From Drosophila pseudoobscura (lineage: Eukaryota > Arthropoda > Insecta > Diptera > Drosophilidae), in contig NC_046680.1 of the NCBI RefSeq assembly GCF_009870125.1, positions 8,618,001 to 8,682,000 of the forward strand: a stretch of 64,000 nucleotides of DNA, written 5' to 3'. The position numbers and the translations under genes are program-made. Below the pieces are notes generated by a model. That model was not told the origin of the DNA. It was given only the letters and a program-made list of their open reading frames with translations, and searched no databases. Below, piece after piece: positions 50,201-62,679 of this stretch; position 1 is the stretch's first letter; every line of letters starts with the position of its first letter.

Positions 50201-53200
50201 TTTGTGGGTGCTTGGAAAAGTTCCTTTGAAATTAACGCATTATGTTTATGTATTAGATGCAAATAGAAATGGCCAAAGGACCTTCACACATGGCTGGCCA
50301 AAGGGTCAGAAATCCAATTTTGAGACTCCCCTCAAGAATCGCATGAAAATGGGTTGGGGGGGAAAACAGAGGACAGGCATTTTTATTGCACATCAAATTG
50401 TCTTCCCCTGGAGCCTGAAAACTGGAAACTAGAGATGGAGATGGAGCTCGTGCTCTGTCTCTTGCCCTTCTGCTCCTCCGAGTCTCCCTTGAAGGCCTTA
50501 ATTGCCGGCATTGATTCCATGTGCATCTGGCAGGTCGTAAGCGGTTTGGCAATCACCATTAGAATCATCCTATCATCCGCCTGTATCCTCTGGCCCGACG
50601 GTTGTGCCACACAAAGGGTGTGTCGTACCTTGTTGCCTAATCATCAGTCGAATGCGATTTCGGTGTTCCACTGCTGCCGAGGTGGGGGTGGAGGTGGAGG
50701 TGGATAGGGAGCCTGACGCGTGACACGACTGTCAGCGCTGTGGCTTCAAAGGGTTGAAACTTTGATGGAATTGTTGGCACTTTTCCACGCGAAAATATCC
50801 ACAAAATTGTGTGCTCTTTTTGCCGCATTAATAAAAGAAAATAAATCAGAAAGGGATTGCCGAATGTGAGTGTGTTTGCGGATAGTGCAGGGGTTAGGTT
50901 AAGGCAACTCCAGTCGGTCTCCCCAGTAGTCACAGGAGACCCACAGTCCACAGGCCCGACACCATCAAACGTCGAGTGTTTTGCACCAAAGTCGGAGTAA
51001 ATGGCTTCCTGTCAAAGGACAACTCTTTGGCTGTCAATTTGTTTTGCATGCGGAATACCAAACGAGGACTCCAAGACATCTGAGGACTGATAGATTGATA
51101 GAAACAGAAACACAGCCTCTGAAAGGTGAGCACTTTAAGGGCCAGGACACCCCTCCAAACGATCCATTCCGAGTGCCGCGACGCAGACACAATTGTGGAT
51201 TGTGGATTGTGAATTGCGAATCATTGAACTCCAATTATGATTTCGAATTTCGTTTCGTTTCTCTGCGAGTGCTGTAATTAAGGATTATTGTCATGTCCTG
51301 GCCGGCCAGGGGTGCCGTCTGGTGTGCCTCCTGCCACCACCAGGCACTGCCTCTGTGACAGTGTGTCCTCCTTTGAGTCGCCGGCCCGCAAAGCCGACGA
51401 CGACGACAACGACGACCGGCGATGTGGCAAAAATATAAAAATTATTGATTATCAGCATTGGCATCTCAGCGATTTGCAGTGTTTTTGCTTCGATTCGGTT
51501 TTGGTTCGGCCACTGGAAGGGGATGGGGATGGGAAAGGGGATCGATCCCATCATTAAAATCATTGTGCGATATCGACACCTTGGCCAGCACTTTTTTCCA
51601 ACAGTGGTCCAGCAGTGGCAGTGGTAGTGGCAGTGGCAGTGGCAAACGCAATAAATAGCTGCAGAGCAGAGCAGAGCCGAGGAGCAGCAAAAAGCGAGAT
51701 CGTTTCGCTTGTCGCCCAAGTGTTGTCAACAGGTTCTGCGGAATTCCTGCCACAGACTGTGGCAAGTACTCAGGAGGTTCTCTGAGGGAGCTCGGCGAGA
51801 GAGAGAGAGAGAGTCAGTCCGACTGTGAGACAAGAGTCTCAGTGATGTGTTTTCTGTTTTGTTTTGTTGTGATGTGATGCGATCGTCCATCATGCGGGGA
51901 TGACAAGTGATCAAAAATGCAGCAATATTTTACAGCCAGGCCAGCAGTTTGTTGGCCGTGTTTACAAGTTGATCGCTGATGAACAGAGGCGGCCCTCTCA
52001 AGGAGATGGCAGTGTGACACGAAAAATATTTAACAAGGAAAGAGGCCACATATTGGACTCTTAAAGGATCATATTTTGGCTAGAAATGTGCTGGTAGGTC
52101 TAGGGGTTATCATTTTTGAGCGGTAAGTAGACTATGGAAAGACAAGACATTGGTTTTTGAGTAAGGAATAGTACTATAAGTATCTTGTAGATGTTTTCAA
52201 TCGTGTCACGTCAGAATGGAGGCTACGATCCCCATCTCCAACCCCGGCTGCCATCTCTTTGGCGCATTTCATGTGCTGTCCCCCCCCCATTGGCAGCCAA
52301 CGGCAGCAGCTGCTTTCTCCTTAATTGTCCTTATCACTTTGTCATTAGCTTTGGCTTTTGCTTATGCTGGGCAGAGGCTCATAAATATTTATAAACGACT
52401 GCCACTGGCACTGGGCATTGGGCATTGGCACTGGCATCATTGGGCACCGGCAAGTGCAGATTTGAGATACTCGAACATTGATTAAATGTTTAACCGCCCG
52501 AATATGGCAGGCAGTTCATAAATTAAATCAAAAGGGTAGAAAATCAATTAAAAGTGTCGCCCGAGTCTACTCGGGCCACTGTCTGTGGCTCTAACTGTTA
52601 ATGGTTTATGGTTTATGGCTTATAGGAGAGACCTACTATAAAAGCCAACAATTAAAGTTCATAAATTACAAGCACAGCCAAAAGAAATGGGAGCTAAAGG
52701 CAGGCCAGGCCCCTCAGTCTTCTTTTGTTGCAGGCTGCAGGCTGCATGCTGCACGTGCCGCGAATTTTCGAAACGAATTTGGAATTCCATCAGAGCCAAA
52801 ATCAGTGGCCGTCTTTTGTCAGGCAGGGATCAGCCAGGGGCAAAAAAATGGAGTGGCAACTATTGACCATTTATGGGCATTTGGCTTCCTATTAAAAATT
52901 ATTACTTAGTCGCCTTCGAACCTCCGCAAACAGCAAATTACGGATTAATGTTCCCATTCGCTTTTTGTCGGTCTGTCAGCCCCTAATCCCCCACTGCCTG
53001 GATACACCTTTACTGTGGATCAGATCGTGCTCAGCAATCAAATCGAGTCAAGGAACAAGTCGGAGAACAAGTTTTCCGCTGGCCTCGAAGAGAGCTCCAT
53101 TCGATTTTGGCCTAAACGATTTGTGGCTACTCGTATATTTACGTTTAGCCACAAATCCATAAATATTTAATACACCAGAATGATTCCTGTACGGCTTTGA

Positions 53201-54274
53201 TTCCTTTTCGGGCATTTGCCATGCAAATTTATGCCCGAAACTTTAATGAGATATATTCGAATCTCTGTACATAATTACTTTTCTTAGCATCCAATTACTT
53301 TCCAAAAATAAAGCAACACCTGCCTAAATTATTAAGTAATTAACCGAATACCCCAGTCGCATAATCCTTTTCGTCCAACTTTCTCGTTGGGGCTCATTAA
53401 AATTAATGTTTTCGGCCGGAGCCGGGGCCAGAGCCGGAGCCGGCGCCTCTCCCTGCCCTGCATATTAATGGCCCGAATGTCCGCGGGGATAATAAACCGC
53501 TAATAAGAAATTAAAAGACACTTGCTCCACCGACAGCCGACGGCCGTCAGCCGACACCCGCTACAAATGTTTGAAAGATTTCCCAGCATCGCATTGGCCA
53601 TAAAAATTAACTAATTGGCAAATGATGGAACCAACTGCCTTCCATCTAGGTGCGAACGGGTTGTGGCAGGGCAGGGGGCAGGAGCGGGGAGGGGGGAAAC
53701 ATGAATTTTTAAGTAGCCATCGCATTGGGAACGCCCTGGGAGTTGGCACTGGGTTCAGGATTCTCGAAAGAAGTGCTCGCCAGGGGATTGCCTTAAAGCT
53801 GGCTGTTGTTCAATGACGTTGAAGGTGTCCCAAGGACCCAACCCTTTCGCTGATCCAGCCAGCCCATGGACTGCACTCCCCTCCCATTACACAGTGAATC
53901 GAAAGCGCAGCCGGTGGCGTTAATTAAATACATACTCGTACAATTTTTGAATGCCATACCCCCCGCACAGCACTCGGCCCAAAAGTGCATTCACTTTGAG
54001 GTCAAGAAATATCTCTTTTTTGGTGGATTTTTAATCTGCATACAAAACACATCAATTGTTAAGGCATTTCTTTGGAGGAAAATCAATTAAAATCTGAAGA
54101 GTATCGGCGGTTCGTTTCGTTGCCATATTTGTTTGTTGTACCTGCGAAATGTTGTTGTATTCCCCGAGTGCATCCCATGGAGCCCGTGCAGTCAGTCGCG
54201 AGTCCCGTTCTGCCTGTGTGGCACATTTGTTTATTGTTTTCGCAATTACAATTACAATTTTTATTCGCATGTCT

Positions 54275-54297
54275 TTGTTGTTGTTGTTGTTGTTGTG
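54275..54297. repeat. (TTG)n microsatellite
   Basis: TTG trinucleotide run (CAA on the minus strand) in the right intergenic interval. Confidence 0.9.
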
Positions 54298-57200
54298 GGG
54301 GTCTTTGGTGCAAAAATTATCGCCAAGCCCATTTGTGGTAATTATTTAATGTGCACTCCCAGGTGGGGCCCAGGACCAGCACCAGGTAGAGAGCAGGTCA
54401 TGGAATGGCAACGGTATTACTGTTATGCGTGCGATTGCACTGACCCCCGGTCCTGGTCCTACTGTGTCAGTTGTGGCAAGTCCCCTTTCGGGGCTGTTTG
54501 GTCAATTACATTTTTGCCCAGGCTGGCATTGCAGGCGGGCGGCGGGGCGGCAGGGCGGCAGGGGGCGATAGGCTTACACATGCGTTCCGCCTGTGTCCCA
54601 GGGAAGTCCTGTGCTGCTGCTGGTGCTGGTGCTCCTGCCCCCAGTTCCTGTGTCATAATTAATGCCATTTAAGTCCCGTGTTCCGGCGCCCCGAGGCGAG
54701 GAAAACATTTTGAACTCCGCCCGGACTGCACGGCCTTATCCCTGCCCCCCCCAACCCATCCCTGTGCAAAAGCCCCCTGCGTGTTTTAATTCAATTTCAT
54801 GAAGTGTAGTGTAAAATTTCCAACTTTCCCCCCTCCCCCTGAGTACTCATAAAGTGTCATCCATTGGTGGGCCGTTTACAATTAGGCGCAACTTTTTCCA
54901 CTCCACTCCCCCCCCCCCCTCGCTTCGTTCTGCGTTTTTTCTAAATATTTTGCGTGTAGAACTTTTTTGTTGTTTCAGTTTTGTATTCTTTTGAAGGGAA
55001 ATATTTATAATTTCCCGTGAGGGCCATTTTCTAAGCAACATCGCCGGGTCCCCAAGTTGTTTTTCACCCAATTTCGTTGTTGAATTTTAATGCGTATTTA
55101 TTTCGAGCACTTCCACTAATAAAAAAAAACCAAGTACGATAAAGGCAGTCGTGTCGGGGGGGCGGGCAATGGAAGTCTCTCCTGCTTGACCCACAAAACA
55201 TACTCGTATTCTGGAAAGCTGAGCGATTAGAACGATAGAATCATTATCAAATACTTAAGAACTAAAACATATGGTACGATCAAGGCGTCTTGGGAAAACT
55301 TTAAAGCTATAGAAATGTTAATCTTAAATATTCCATCTGTCGACAATCTTTAAACTTTAAAATGGAAAAGTTTTCCTAAAGTTTTCAAGTGTTAAATATG
55401 TACAATAGATTTGCACCGCGAGTATAAATTTTTACATTCATATGAAATTATTTGATTAAAATATATTTCATATTTAAATTGCTATAAATTTTATATTTTA
55501 AACATTTTTCAAAGTGTTATGTGCAAATGTTTAACTGCTATTAAATTAAAAAGTCTTTTTAATTTATTTATTTTTAAATCAAAGTTAAATGTATTTAATT
55601 TGTTTCTAATAACCGAATATTTCCTAATTCCCGCATTATATACATTCCAAAAATATTCCTTGTTTCAAAAAAGGTCATAAGGTAAAAAAAAGTAAAAACA
55701 ACCAAGAAATGGTTGGCTTATAGAAGAACCATTAAAAAAGGGCTATTTTTAGGTTTTTTATGTTATAAATACCTTATAAATAATCTTTCGCATAACTTTA
55801 GAACTTTTCCAGATATACATATTACAAGCAGAAAATAACTAAATTTAAATAAAAACATAAAAACAAAGCTCTCATTATGTGTGAGGAATCATCCAAATGT
55901 GAAAGTTCATTGGACAAGATTTGTGCATTAATTTCGGAGAGAGCCAAAGGGTGGGTACTACGAGTATACGACCCCTGGCTGGGCCCCGAATAGAGCAGAG
56001 CGTGTTCCGTACAGATAGTTTTGCATAAAAAGAGTCGGCTAACAATGCGTGAAGGGGAATGTGAGAAAAGGTTAATTAATTTATGTCGCACATGCCTAAT
56101 GCCCATTCGGGGACCTGCGCCGGTAGTTTCGCAGTCCCGTTAATGGACTCATCCTCCTGCCATCCGTTGTACTCTTTGAGCTGGCCCATGATTAAAACTA
56201 GGCATGTTTGTCCATTTAAGCCCGTAATTTGTGTCGTAAATCACTCCAAAGTCAGCGCCCACGTTTCGCACCTTGGTCGCTGGCCGGGTCAGGGGCTAGA
56301 GAGAGGGGGGGAGTGTGGTGTTTAGGCCCATTGTGATGCCACTGTTGTTTGCCTAATGAGTCTAATTGGGGTTGAAACTGCCCGAATAAGGGGCACGCAC
56401 TCCCATAATCGGCGGAGTGCCTAAGAACCCTTTTACCGGGCTCGAGTTTTCCGGTTAAGTGTGTCTTTAGTTGGCCATATGAGCGGTGGCCATGATATGT
56501 TGCCACAAGGTGTCATCTTGCCCCATCATTAGCGCCATTTGTTTGGCTGCCCAGCGGGGGGGCGGCCATGGTGGTTATGGGCGGGGAGAGGCAGCCGTAA
56601 AACCGGTTCATTTGCATATCAAAGGCCATAATCAACACCTTGCAAAACAGGGTCCAGGAACACACATACACGTACACATACACTCACCGCATGGCAGTAA
56701 AAACTTGCGACTGGGGGCGGGGAGGTGGCATAGGTATGGGGCAGCTATGGTATGGACATGCAACCGCATTGGCAGCACCATTGACAGGCTCCATTTGCCC
56801 TTCATTTGCATGTCGAATGTCTGCCTGTCCCTGTCCCTCCTCCTCCTGCACCTCCACCACTGAGTGGTGTGGGGAGGGAGAGGTGTGAAATGTGGAGTCA
56901 GTCCTGCATTAGCGTTAATTGGCTCTGCGTGTGAGAGGTACATACGTGTGTGCTCCCCTTCTCCTGCTCCCCCAGTCCTTGAAGAAATCCAGCTGCAGCA
57001 TTAAATGAGAGAAAATCCACTCGGAACCGGTTTTAAATCTGCGGAAATATTATGGAAATTATGGGATTTTCTCCCAGAACAACTATCCCTATCTATCCCT
57101 CTCCTCCAGTCCAAGGGAGACGCCCCCTGCCACCTGACACAAGGCTGCTCCTCTGCTTAGCCAGAAACAAGAAGCAGAAAGCAGGAGGCAGAAACCAGAA

Positions 57201-57437
57201 ACAGTTTGGAATTGGAACAGTCTTGAATGGTCTGGCCCCAAAATCGCCCACACCCGCGTGGCATCCCCTCCCAAACGGTTTGCACCAACTGGACGAGGCG
57301 AAAATCCGGCATCTGCGCAGTGGACGACGTCGTCTAACTCTCAAGCTGGAACCCCAAACAATTCAGGGCGGAGTCATCGCGAGCATTGGCGGGCACCTTG
57401 CCGCACCGAGTGTCGTGTCGGTCGGGATTTAGGTGCT

Positions 57438-57457
57438 CTCACACACACACACACACA
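57438..57457. repeat. (CA)n microsatellite
   Basis: CA dinucleotide run in the right intergenic interval. Confidence 0.9.
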
Positions 57458-60400
57458 TACACTGAAATTCCCTCTATGACATGCCCATCCCCCACGCGAT
57501 GGAGCGCTGGAGAGGTGAGAGGGAGAGGTGGGTAGAGGGAGCTCTGAGACCGTCCCAGTCCTTCAGCGGCAATCTGTTAAATATTTTAATGGCCAACAAA
57601 AGCATTTTTCGCAACGAATTTATGATGATACTCGTACTCGGAACCAGTGTAAATATTTGACCGAGCTTCCCCTCTGCTTTAAAAATGTTTATTCGGTGAA
57701 CAGATCCCAGAGATTCGAAGGAGTTAAGCAGATTACGAAAAAAACAGGAAAAACAAAATCTAAAACATAGAGTCCTGAGAATAGTTCAATTTTTCCAGAA
57801 CCAAGAAACCAAATTGAAAGTTTTAAGACAATTGGAGGCCAATCTGCACGTAACCCTTAAAAAACCAACCTTTAATCAATCGGTTGGGAATCTAACATAT
57901 TCTTTTCAGACCTGAAAGAGCTACAGATTATTTACATTATTTTAAAATTTTTACAAATTTACTATAGACGCACATGCATTTCGGTTTTCAGCTCTCTGAG
58001 AGCAGTCACAAGCTGGCTTTCAAGACCCACAGGACTTTCAGGACGGCCCCTTAGCTTGTAGGCTATACCAAGATAAATTCAATAATAAGTTGACGTCGTC
58101 CGCTGTGGTGAGGACCATCCATGCTCTCTCGAATATCAGAGAGGCAAGCGCCAGAAAGAGATAGCAAACGTTTGATGTTCTGAACTGACAAACGGATGGT
58201 CCTCCAAAGAGAGCAGATGGGGTGACGATGTCACCTTCTTTCTAATTTTATTTTGAGCAAGAAGAATTGGCTTTCAAGTTATGCGCTTCAAATACGTATA
58301 ATTCAGCAAAGATATCTACCAAATATCCCTAGTACTAAGCTCCTCAAGAAAGTCTCAAATGTAATTAGAAAAAACATTTTCCCGTTTCTGTGGTATCCAC
58401 GAAACACTCCGCGCAGCTGAACGTATATCCTTATGCTCTCTCAGAACCAAGCTCTCCAGATTTCTTTAACTTTTATTAGGCCATCAACATTTGTTGGGTC
58501 TTTCGAAAAGACTTCTTGTAGTTATTCCTGGATTATGTACTTAGATAAGACGACAGTGAATGAAAGTGCAGGGGCTGGGGCATAACCATTCCGAGAATGT
58601 TAATATGCTATCTGCAGAGAAAACTTTCAAGAACTGCGAAAGGACACAACGATTATTGGCCAGTGCCAAGTGCCAAGTGCCAACTGCCAACAGCTCCATT
58701 CTTTTTTACGATTTCCATCCTGTGGCATCTGGTGGCATTTTGTGGTGTGTTGTGCCCAAAGTTCCCATACATATGTACATATGTTCCCCCAGATTCTGAT
58801 TGTGGGTAATTGACATGTAATAAAAGTGGAGATATCTCTCTATCTGTACTGTTCCTTCCACCCTCATGACCCTCACTCCTGGCAACTATGTATGCTCGTA
58901 TTTGAGTCAGCAGATTTTTCAAAACGTAATTCTCGTCTCATTTTGGGGCTGGTGTCCCTGTCCCCCACTGTCACATGTTTATCTACCCATTTGGCGCCCT
59001 TAACCCCTCCGCACCACCTGAGTATGTAATTATGGGGATGATGCTTAACCCACTCGTAAATTATGTGTGATCCCTATAGCTAATAGGTAATTTATGTGCT
59101 GACCGCAAATAAACCAAACAACAGCGCACAAAAAAAGGACAAAACTTTTCCACACACAACAAATGTCCATGGATTTCGGTGTCCATTAGCCTCTGGGCGG
59201 GTGCGGCCGAGCACTGGTCACCTCTGGCCAGAAACAGAAGTGGACACAGAACCCGCATCAAGGGTACCTTTTTTTGTGTTGCAATCTAATTACAATGGCC
59301 ACAGGCCATATCTCCTCCTCTAGGTATTTACATATTTGCTATAAGTTTAAAGTCCCACTTTAAATAATCCATTAGCAAATGCCTGCACATCACCCTTACC
59401 TCTTGCCCGCACAGGACTAAGGGACTTAAAAGCTAAAACCTGTTGAGTTACAACTCAATTCCCTGAACACTTGGCTAACTAAAAAGCCAAAAGGAAAAGC
59501 CAAAGGCAAAGGCAAGACTTGCCTCCCATCCATAAACCCCTTCAATACGAATTCACATTCACTTTGTCTATGCATCTTGTGGCACAGATTATGGCTGCTT
59601 TGAATAACAATCGATGGCGCGGCGACATCGGATGGAAGATGGAGGATGCCTTAGACGGGCACTCCACTCCTCCATTGTCTTGGTCCTGGCTCAGGTCCCA
59701 GTTCTGGCATTTTATTACCGTCTAGAGTGTGGCTGCATTTTACCCTCTTCCTCGGCTGAAAGCTTTCATTTTTTTCCTCTTTCTTTTCTTTTTTTGTGTG
59801 CTGTGATGTGATAGAGCTATAAATGGTTTTTGTCATTCCGACTATCGATGGCAAAGTGATTTTTTACGATGGAAATATGCATTTTGAGGAATGTTCGACT
59901 AGATCAGATCAGAGATTTTAAACCCAAACAATGTATAAATTGGTGACCCCGTATCATCGTCGTCGTCAACGATTCTGGCTCGTGTTTGATTAATGAAGTT
60001 ATTCAATCGGAGCTTGTTCGAGAGACTGGGTCAATGAATTCCAATTCCCATTAAACCAATTCCGACGTGCATACAAATGAGATACCTGCCAGATACCAGA
60101 TACCTGAGAGCTAGCACAGGTGACATAATCAGCTGCTAGAATCCGAAATATACTTTAAAATTTACTCCCAAAGAGTTTTACTGTAGCTCACATAACTTCA
60201 ATTATTCCATTATAAAGCACATAAAAGTCAACCTTGCTCATCGCCTAATGTTTATGATCTCTAATGTCTTGGACAATGCGAATTCTCAAGTTGTTTGTCG
60301 AGTTCTAAGGCCCCGAAACCAGAAACCAGACACCACAACTAGGAACGAAACATCGCAGAACCACGAGCCACTGAGTCATCATCGGCTTCAAGAGTTTTAC

Positions 60401-61461
60401 GAGTACGAGTATACATATCTCCCATCTGAATACAATTGAATTATAATTGCTGCCCCGCCTCTTTGTCGGAGGCTGGCAAAGCTTCAATTCATTAAAGTCG
60501 TGGTGGTATTGGAATTTTGATCAGCAGGAATCAAAGTAGATCTTTTTGGTATTAATCTTTATATTAGGAGTATTTACTGCCCGTGCAATGGTATGATATG
60601 GTATGTTATGAGAAAGAGAGGAAGAGTTATTGTACGGGTGTTCCCGACGAGGCAAAGGGTATTAAATACTTCGGCATTTCTTTCTTGTTTTCGAATTCTG
60701 TCGATTTCCTGGTGCACACGCCGAATGGACAACAATGTGCAGTGTCTGACAATCGGATAATGATCATAAATAATTCCATTACAATAATTAGTAATGCAAA
60801 AGTTAATGATGCCTCACCAGTCACCAGGTGGTGGAACTGAGAATACCCTTACTGACTCTAACAAATTAATAGTATGTGTATATGTATATTTTCCTCCAAG
60901 AATTCTCCAGATCCAATCCAAATACAGTTTACTCGAAAATTACCTGAAAAATTTGGTTAGATTATTTTTATCCTAAGAGTATGCTCATCTATCTTTCCCG
61001 AGAAAACCTCTCCCCCTAGTCACAATGGCCTTCTCCAAGAGTGTATCTCATCCCCATAAAAAACCAATGCTGATAATGATAAAAATATCTTCAAATCAGA
61101 CAATGCACAAAACAATCACTGTCCGATAGGGGGGAGGGTCTGGCCAGCAAATTAATCAATGAGGCAATCACGGCCAAGCCATCGTAAAATTAACCGCCAG
61201 ATTGGGACCACTGTGCGGGCTGGATAGGATCGGGATAGGGGCCTGGTAGTGAAGCGGAGCGGATCGGCCACAGATAACAAAAGACGAAACAAAACTAACG
61301 AATTTGTGGCTCATTATTTGTTCTGGCGCTGCCAAAAAAAAAGCAGCAAAAAACCGTCCAAACACTTTGTTATAAACGGATCGTGATGAGGGGCAAGGGA
61401 GAGCAAGGGAGAAGAACAGCAGCTTCCACAGCTTACAGCGATCGCCTGAGCAAATCTACAG

Positions 61462-61496
61462 ACAGTCGTACAACGGCAGCATCTAACACCAGTCGC
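61462..61496 (+). promoter_or_regulatory. Initiator + DPE promoter of the 61.6-kb gene
   Basis: ACAGTC at 61462-61467 matches the initiator in five of six bases with +1 at 61464. AGTCG at 61491-61495 sits exactly at +28 and fits the DPE consensus RGWYV. It predicts a 143-base 5' UTR. A TATAAA at 61371-61376 is an alternative, but no initiator lies 30 bases after it. Confidence 0.5.
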
Positions 61497-61606
61497 AAGT
61501 CGCGGAGTGGGCGCCCGATCTCGTCGAGAAACACTCCAAACAGAAGCAACCAGACAACAAAAAAAAATACAACCTTTATCTCGCCTTACTCAAGTGATCT
61601 TACAAG

Positions 61607-62512
61607 ATGTTCAGCCGTCAACAGCTAATGGTAATTGTGATCAATGAAGCGCCACCCACGCAGTATCTATTTTTCCATCTAAAAGATGCTTATGGAGAGC
61701 TTCGAACTCTAAAGAAGAGAACAGTTAAACAGAAGTTGAAGAAGTGTTCTTTATAATCGGATTTATAGAAATTTATCGGCACTGAGCCCCAAGAGATGTC
61801 CGCTCTATTGATCTCTTCAAATAGTGATCGTCCACTGTCTTATCGTTTGCCTTTCTTCCAGCTCATCTGCCTGGGTCTGGGAGTCCTTGGCTGCCTCTCG
61901 CTGCCCATTGAGAAGCCTGCGGACATCGAGGAGGATGTGATCAGCATAGACAATCAGCCGCAAAAAGTGATACGAGTGCATCCGCAGGACCTGCCCTCGA
62001 AGAAGGATCACACCGGCGCCAATATGAACTCCGCCCTCTTCCAGATTCAGACCCTGCGACCGGTCACGAGCACCGGCAATCGGAAGTACGTGGACTCGAA
62101 GCAGATGCGGATGCGCATGAGGAAGCGTCGCCCCAGGCCGGCCACTGACGGTGAAGACTCGTCGCAGCCCATCCAAGCCTTGAAACAAAAAGAACTAAAA
62201 GCCTTTCCCAAGCAGAAAACGAAGCAACAGAAGCAACTAAAGTTCATCCCCCCCCAAACAGACGCTGAGGAGTATCTGAATGGGGACATGGACATGGACA
62301 CGCTGAAGGACATGGCGAGCCAGTTGCTGCCCGTGCAGATGACACCCGGCCCCTATCCCGTCTACTACGTGGTGTCCAAGACCAACGGCCGCTTCGGCAA
62401 GTTCCCCATCAAGGCCTTCGGCTCCCCGGCGGAGTTCTCCAAGTATCTGGTCAAAAGCAAGGCGGAGCCCATCAGCCGGCACCAGCGCTTCGAGGGCTAC
62501 GTCCGGCGCTGA
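61607..62512 (+). CDS. Secreted basic protein of unknown function, 224 aa, two exons
   Basis: Exon 1 (61607-61630) encodes only MFSRQQLM. A 231-base intron (donor GTAATT, acceptor CTTTCTTCCAG) leads to exon 2 (61862-62512) in phase 0. Spliced, the N-terminus becomes MFSRQQLMLICLGLGVLGCL, a good signal peptide cleaved near residue 20-23. An unspliced reading from 61796 uses a GTG codon or lacks a sensible leader, so I prefer the spliced model. The mature protein has an acidic start (EKPADIEEDV). A very basic segment 91-101 (RMRMRKRRPRP) includes possible proprotein-cleavage sites. A Lys/Gln-rich linker 116-136 follows. A conserved-looking C-terminal domain has PGPYPVYYVVSKTNGRFGKF, then the segment SPAEFSKYLVKSKAEP and RHQRFEGYVRR. 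It has no cysteines after the leader. I cannot name the family; secretion is inferred. Confidence 0.82.
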
Positions 62513-62651
62513 TCTTGTGATCTTTTTTGCCTAGTTAAATTATAAATTATGTATAAATTATTACCTCAAAAGTAATCACACAATAATTGTAATCGTACTC
62601 ATAAACATATTCATAATTATGTATGTATTTCGAATTTCGGCTAATTGCCGC

Positions 62652-62657
62652 AATAAA
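62652..62657 (+). terminator. Polyadenylation signal of the 61.6-kb gene
   Basis: AATAAA lies about 140 bases after the TGA stop, in an AT-rich 3' UTR, followed within 40 bases by less structured sequence. Confidence 0.65.
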
Positions 62658-62679
62658 CTCTTACCTGTGCTTAAACTTA

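Larger units (their letters stand above)
47000..61463. other. Intergenic interval between Pgm2 and the 61.6-kb gene
   Basis: About 14.4 kb between divergent genes, with the Pgm2 promoter at its left end. No coding exon is supportable. It contains AGAGACC repeats 47193-47220, (TTG)n 54275-54297, an AT-rich island about 55390-55860, (CA)n 57438-57457 and an 11-base inverted repeat 58110-58204. The largest frame (48329-48796, 155 codons) opens with GTG and shows no recognisable motif. Confidence 0.65.

Noticed and set aside
61796..61861. Unspliced 5' extension of the secreted-protein frame at 61.8 kb
   Set aside because: It lacks a good start, and a polypyrimidine tract plus CAG directly precedes the hydrophobic leader, fitting an intron acceptor.
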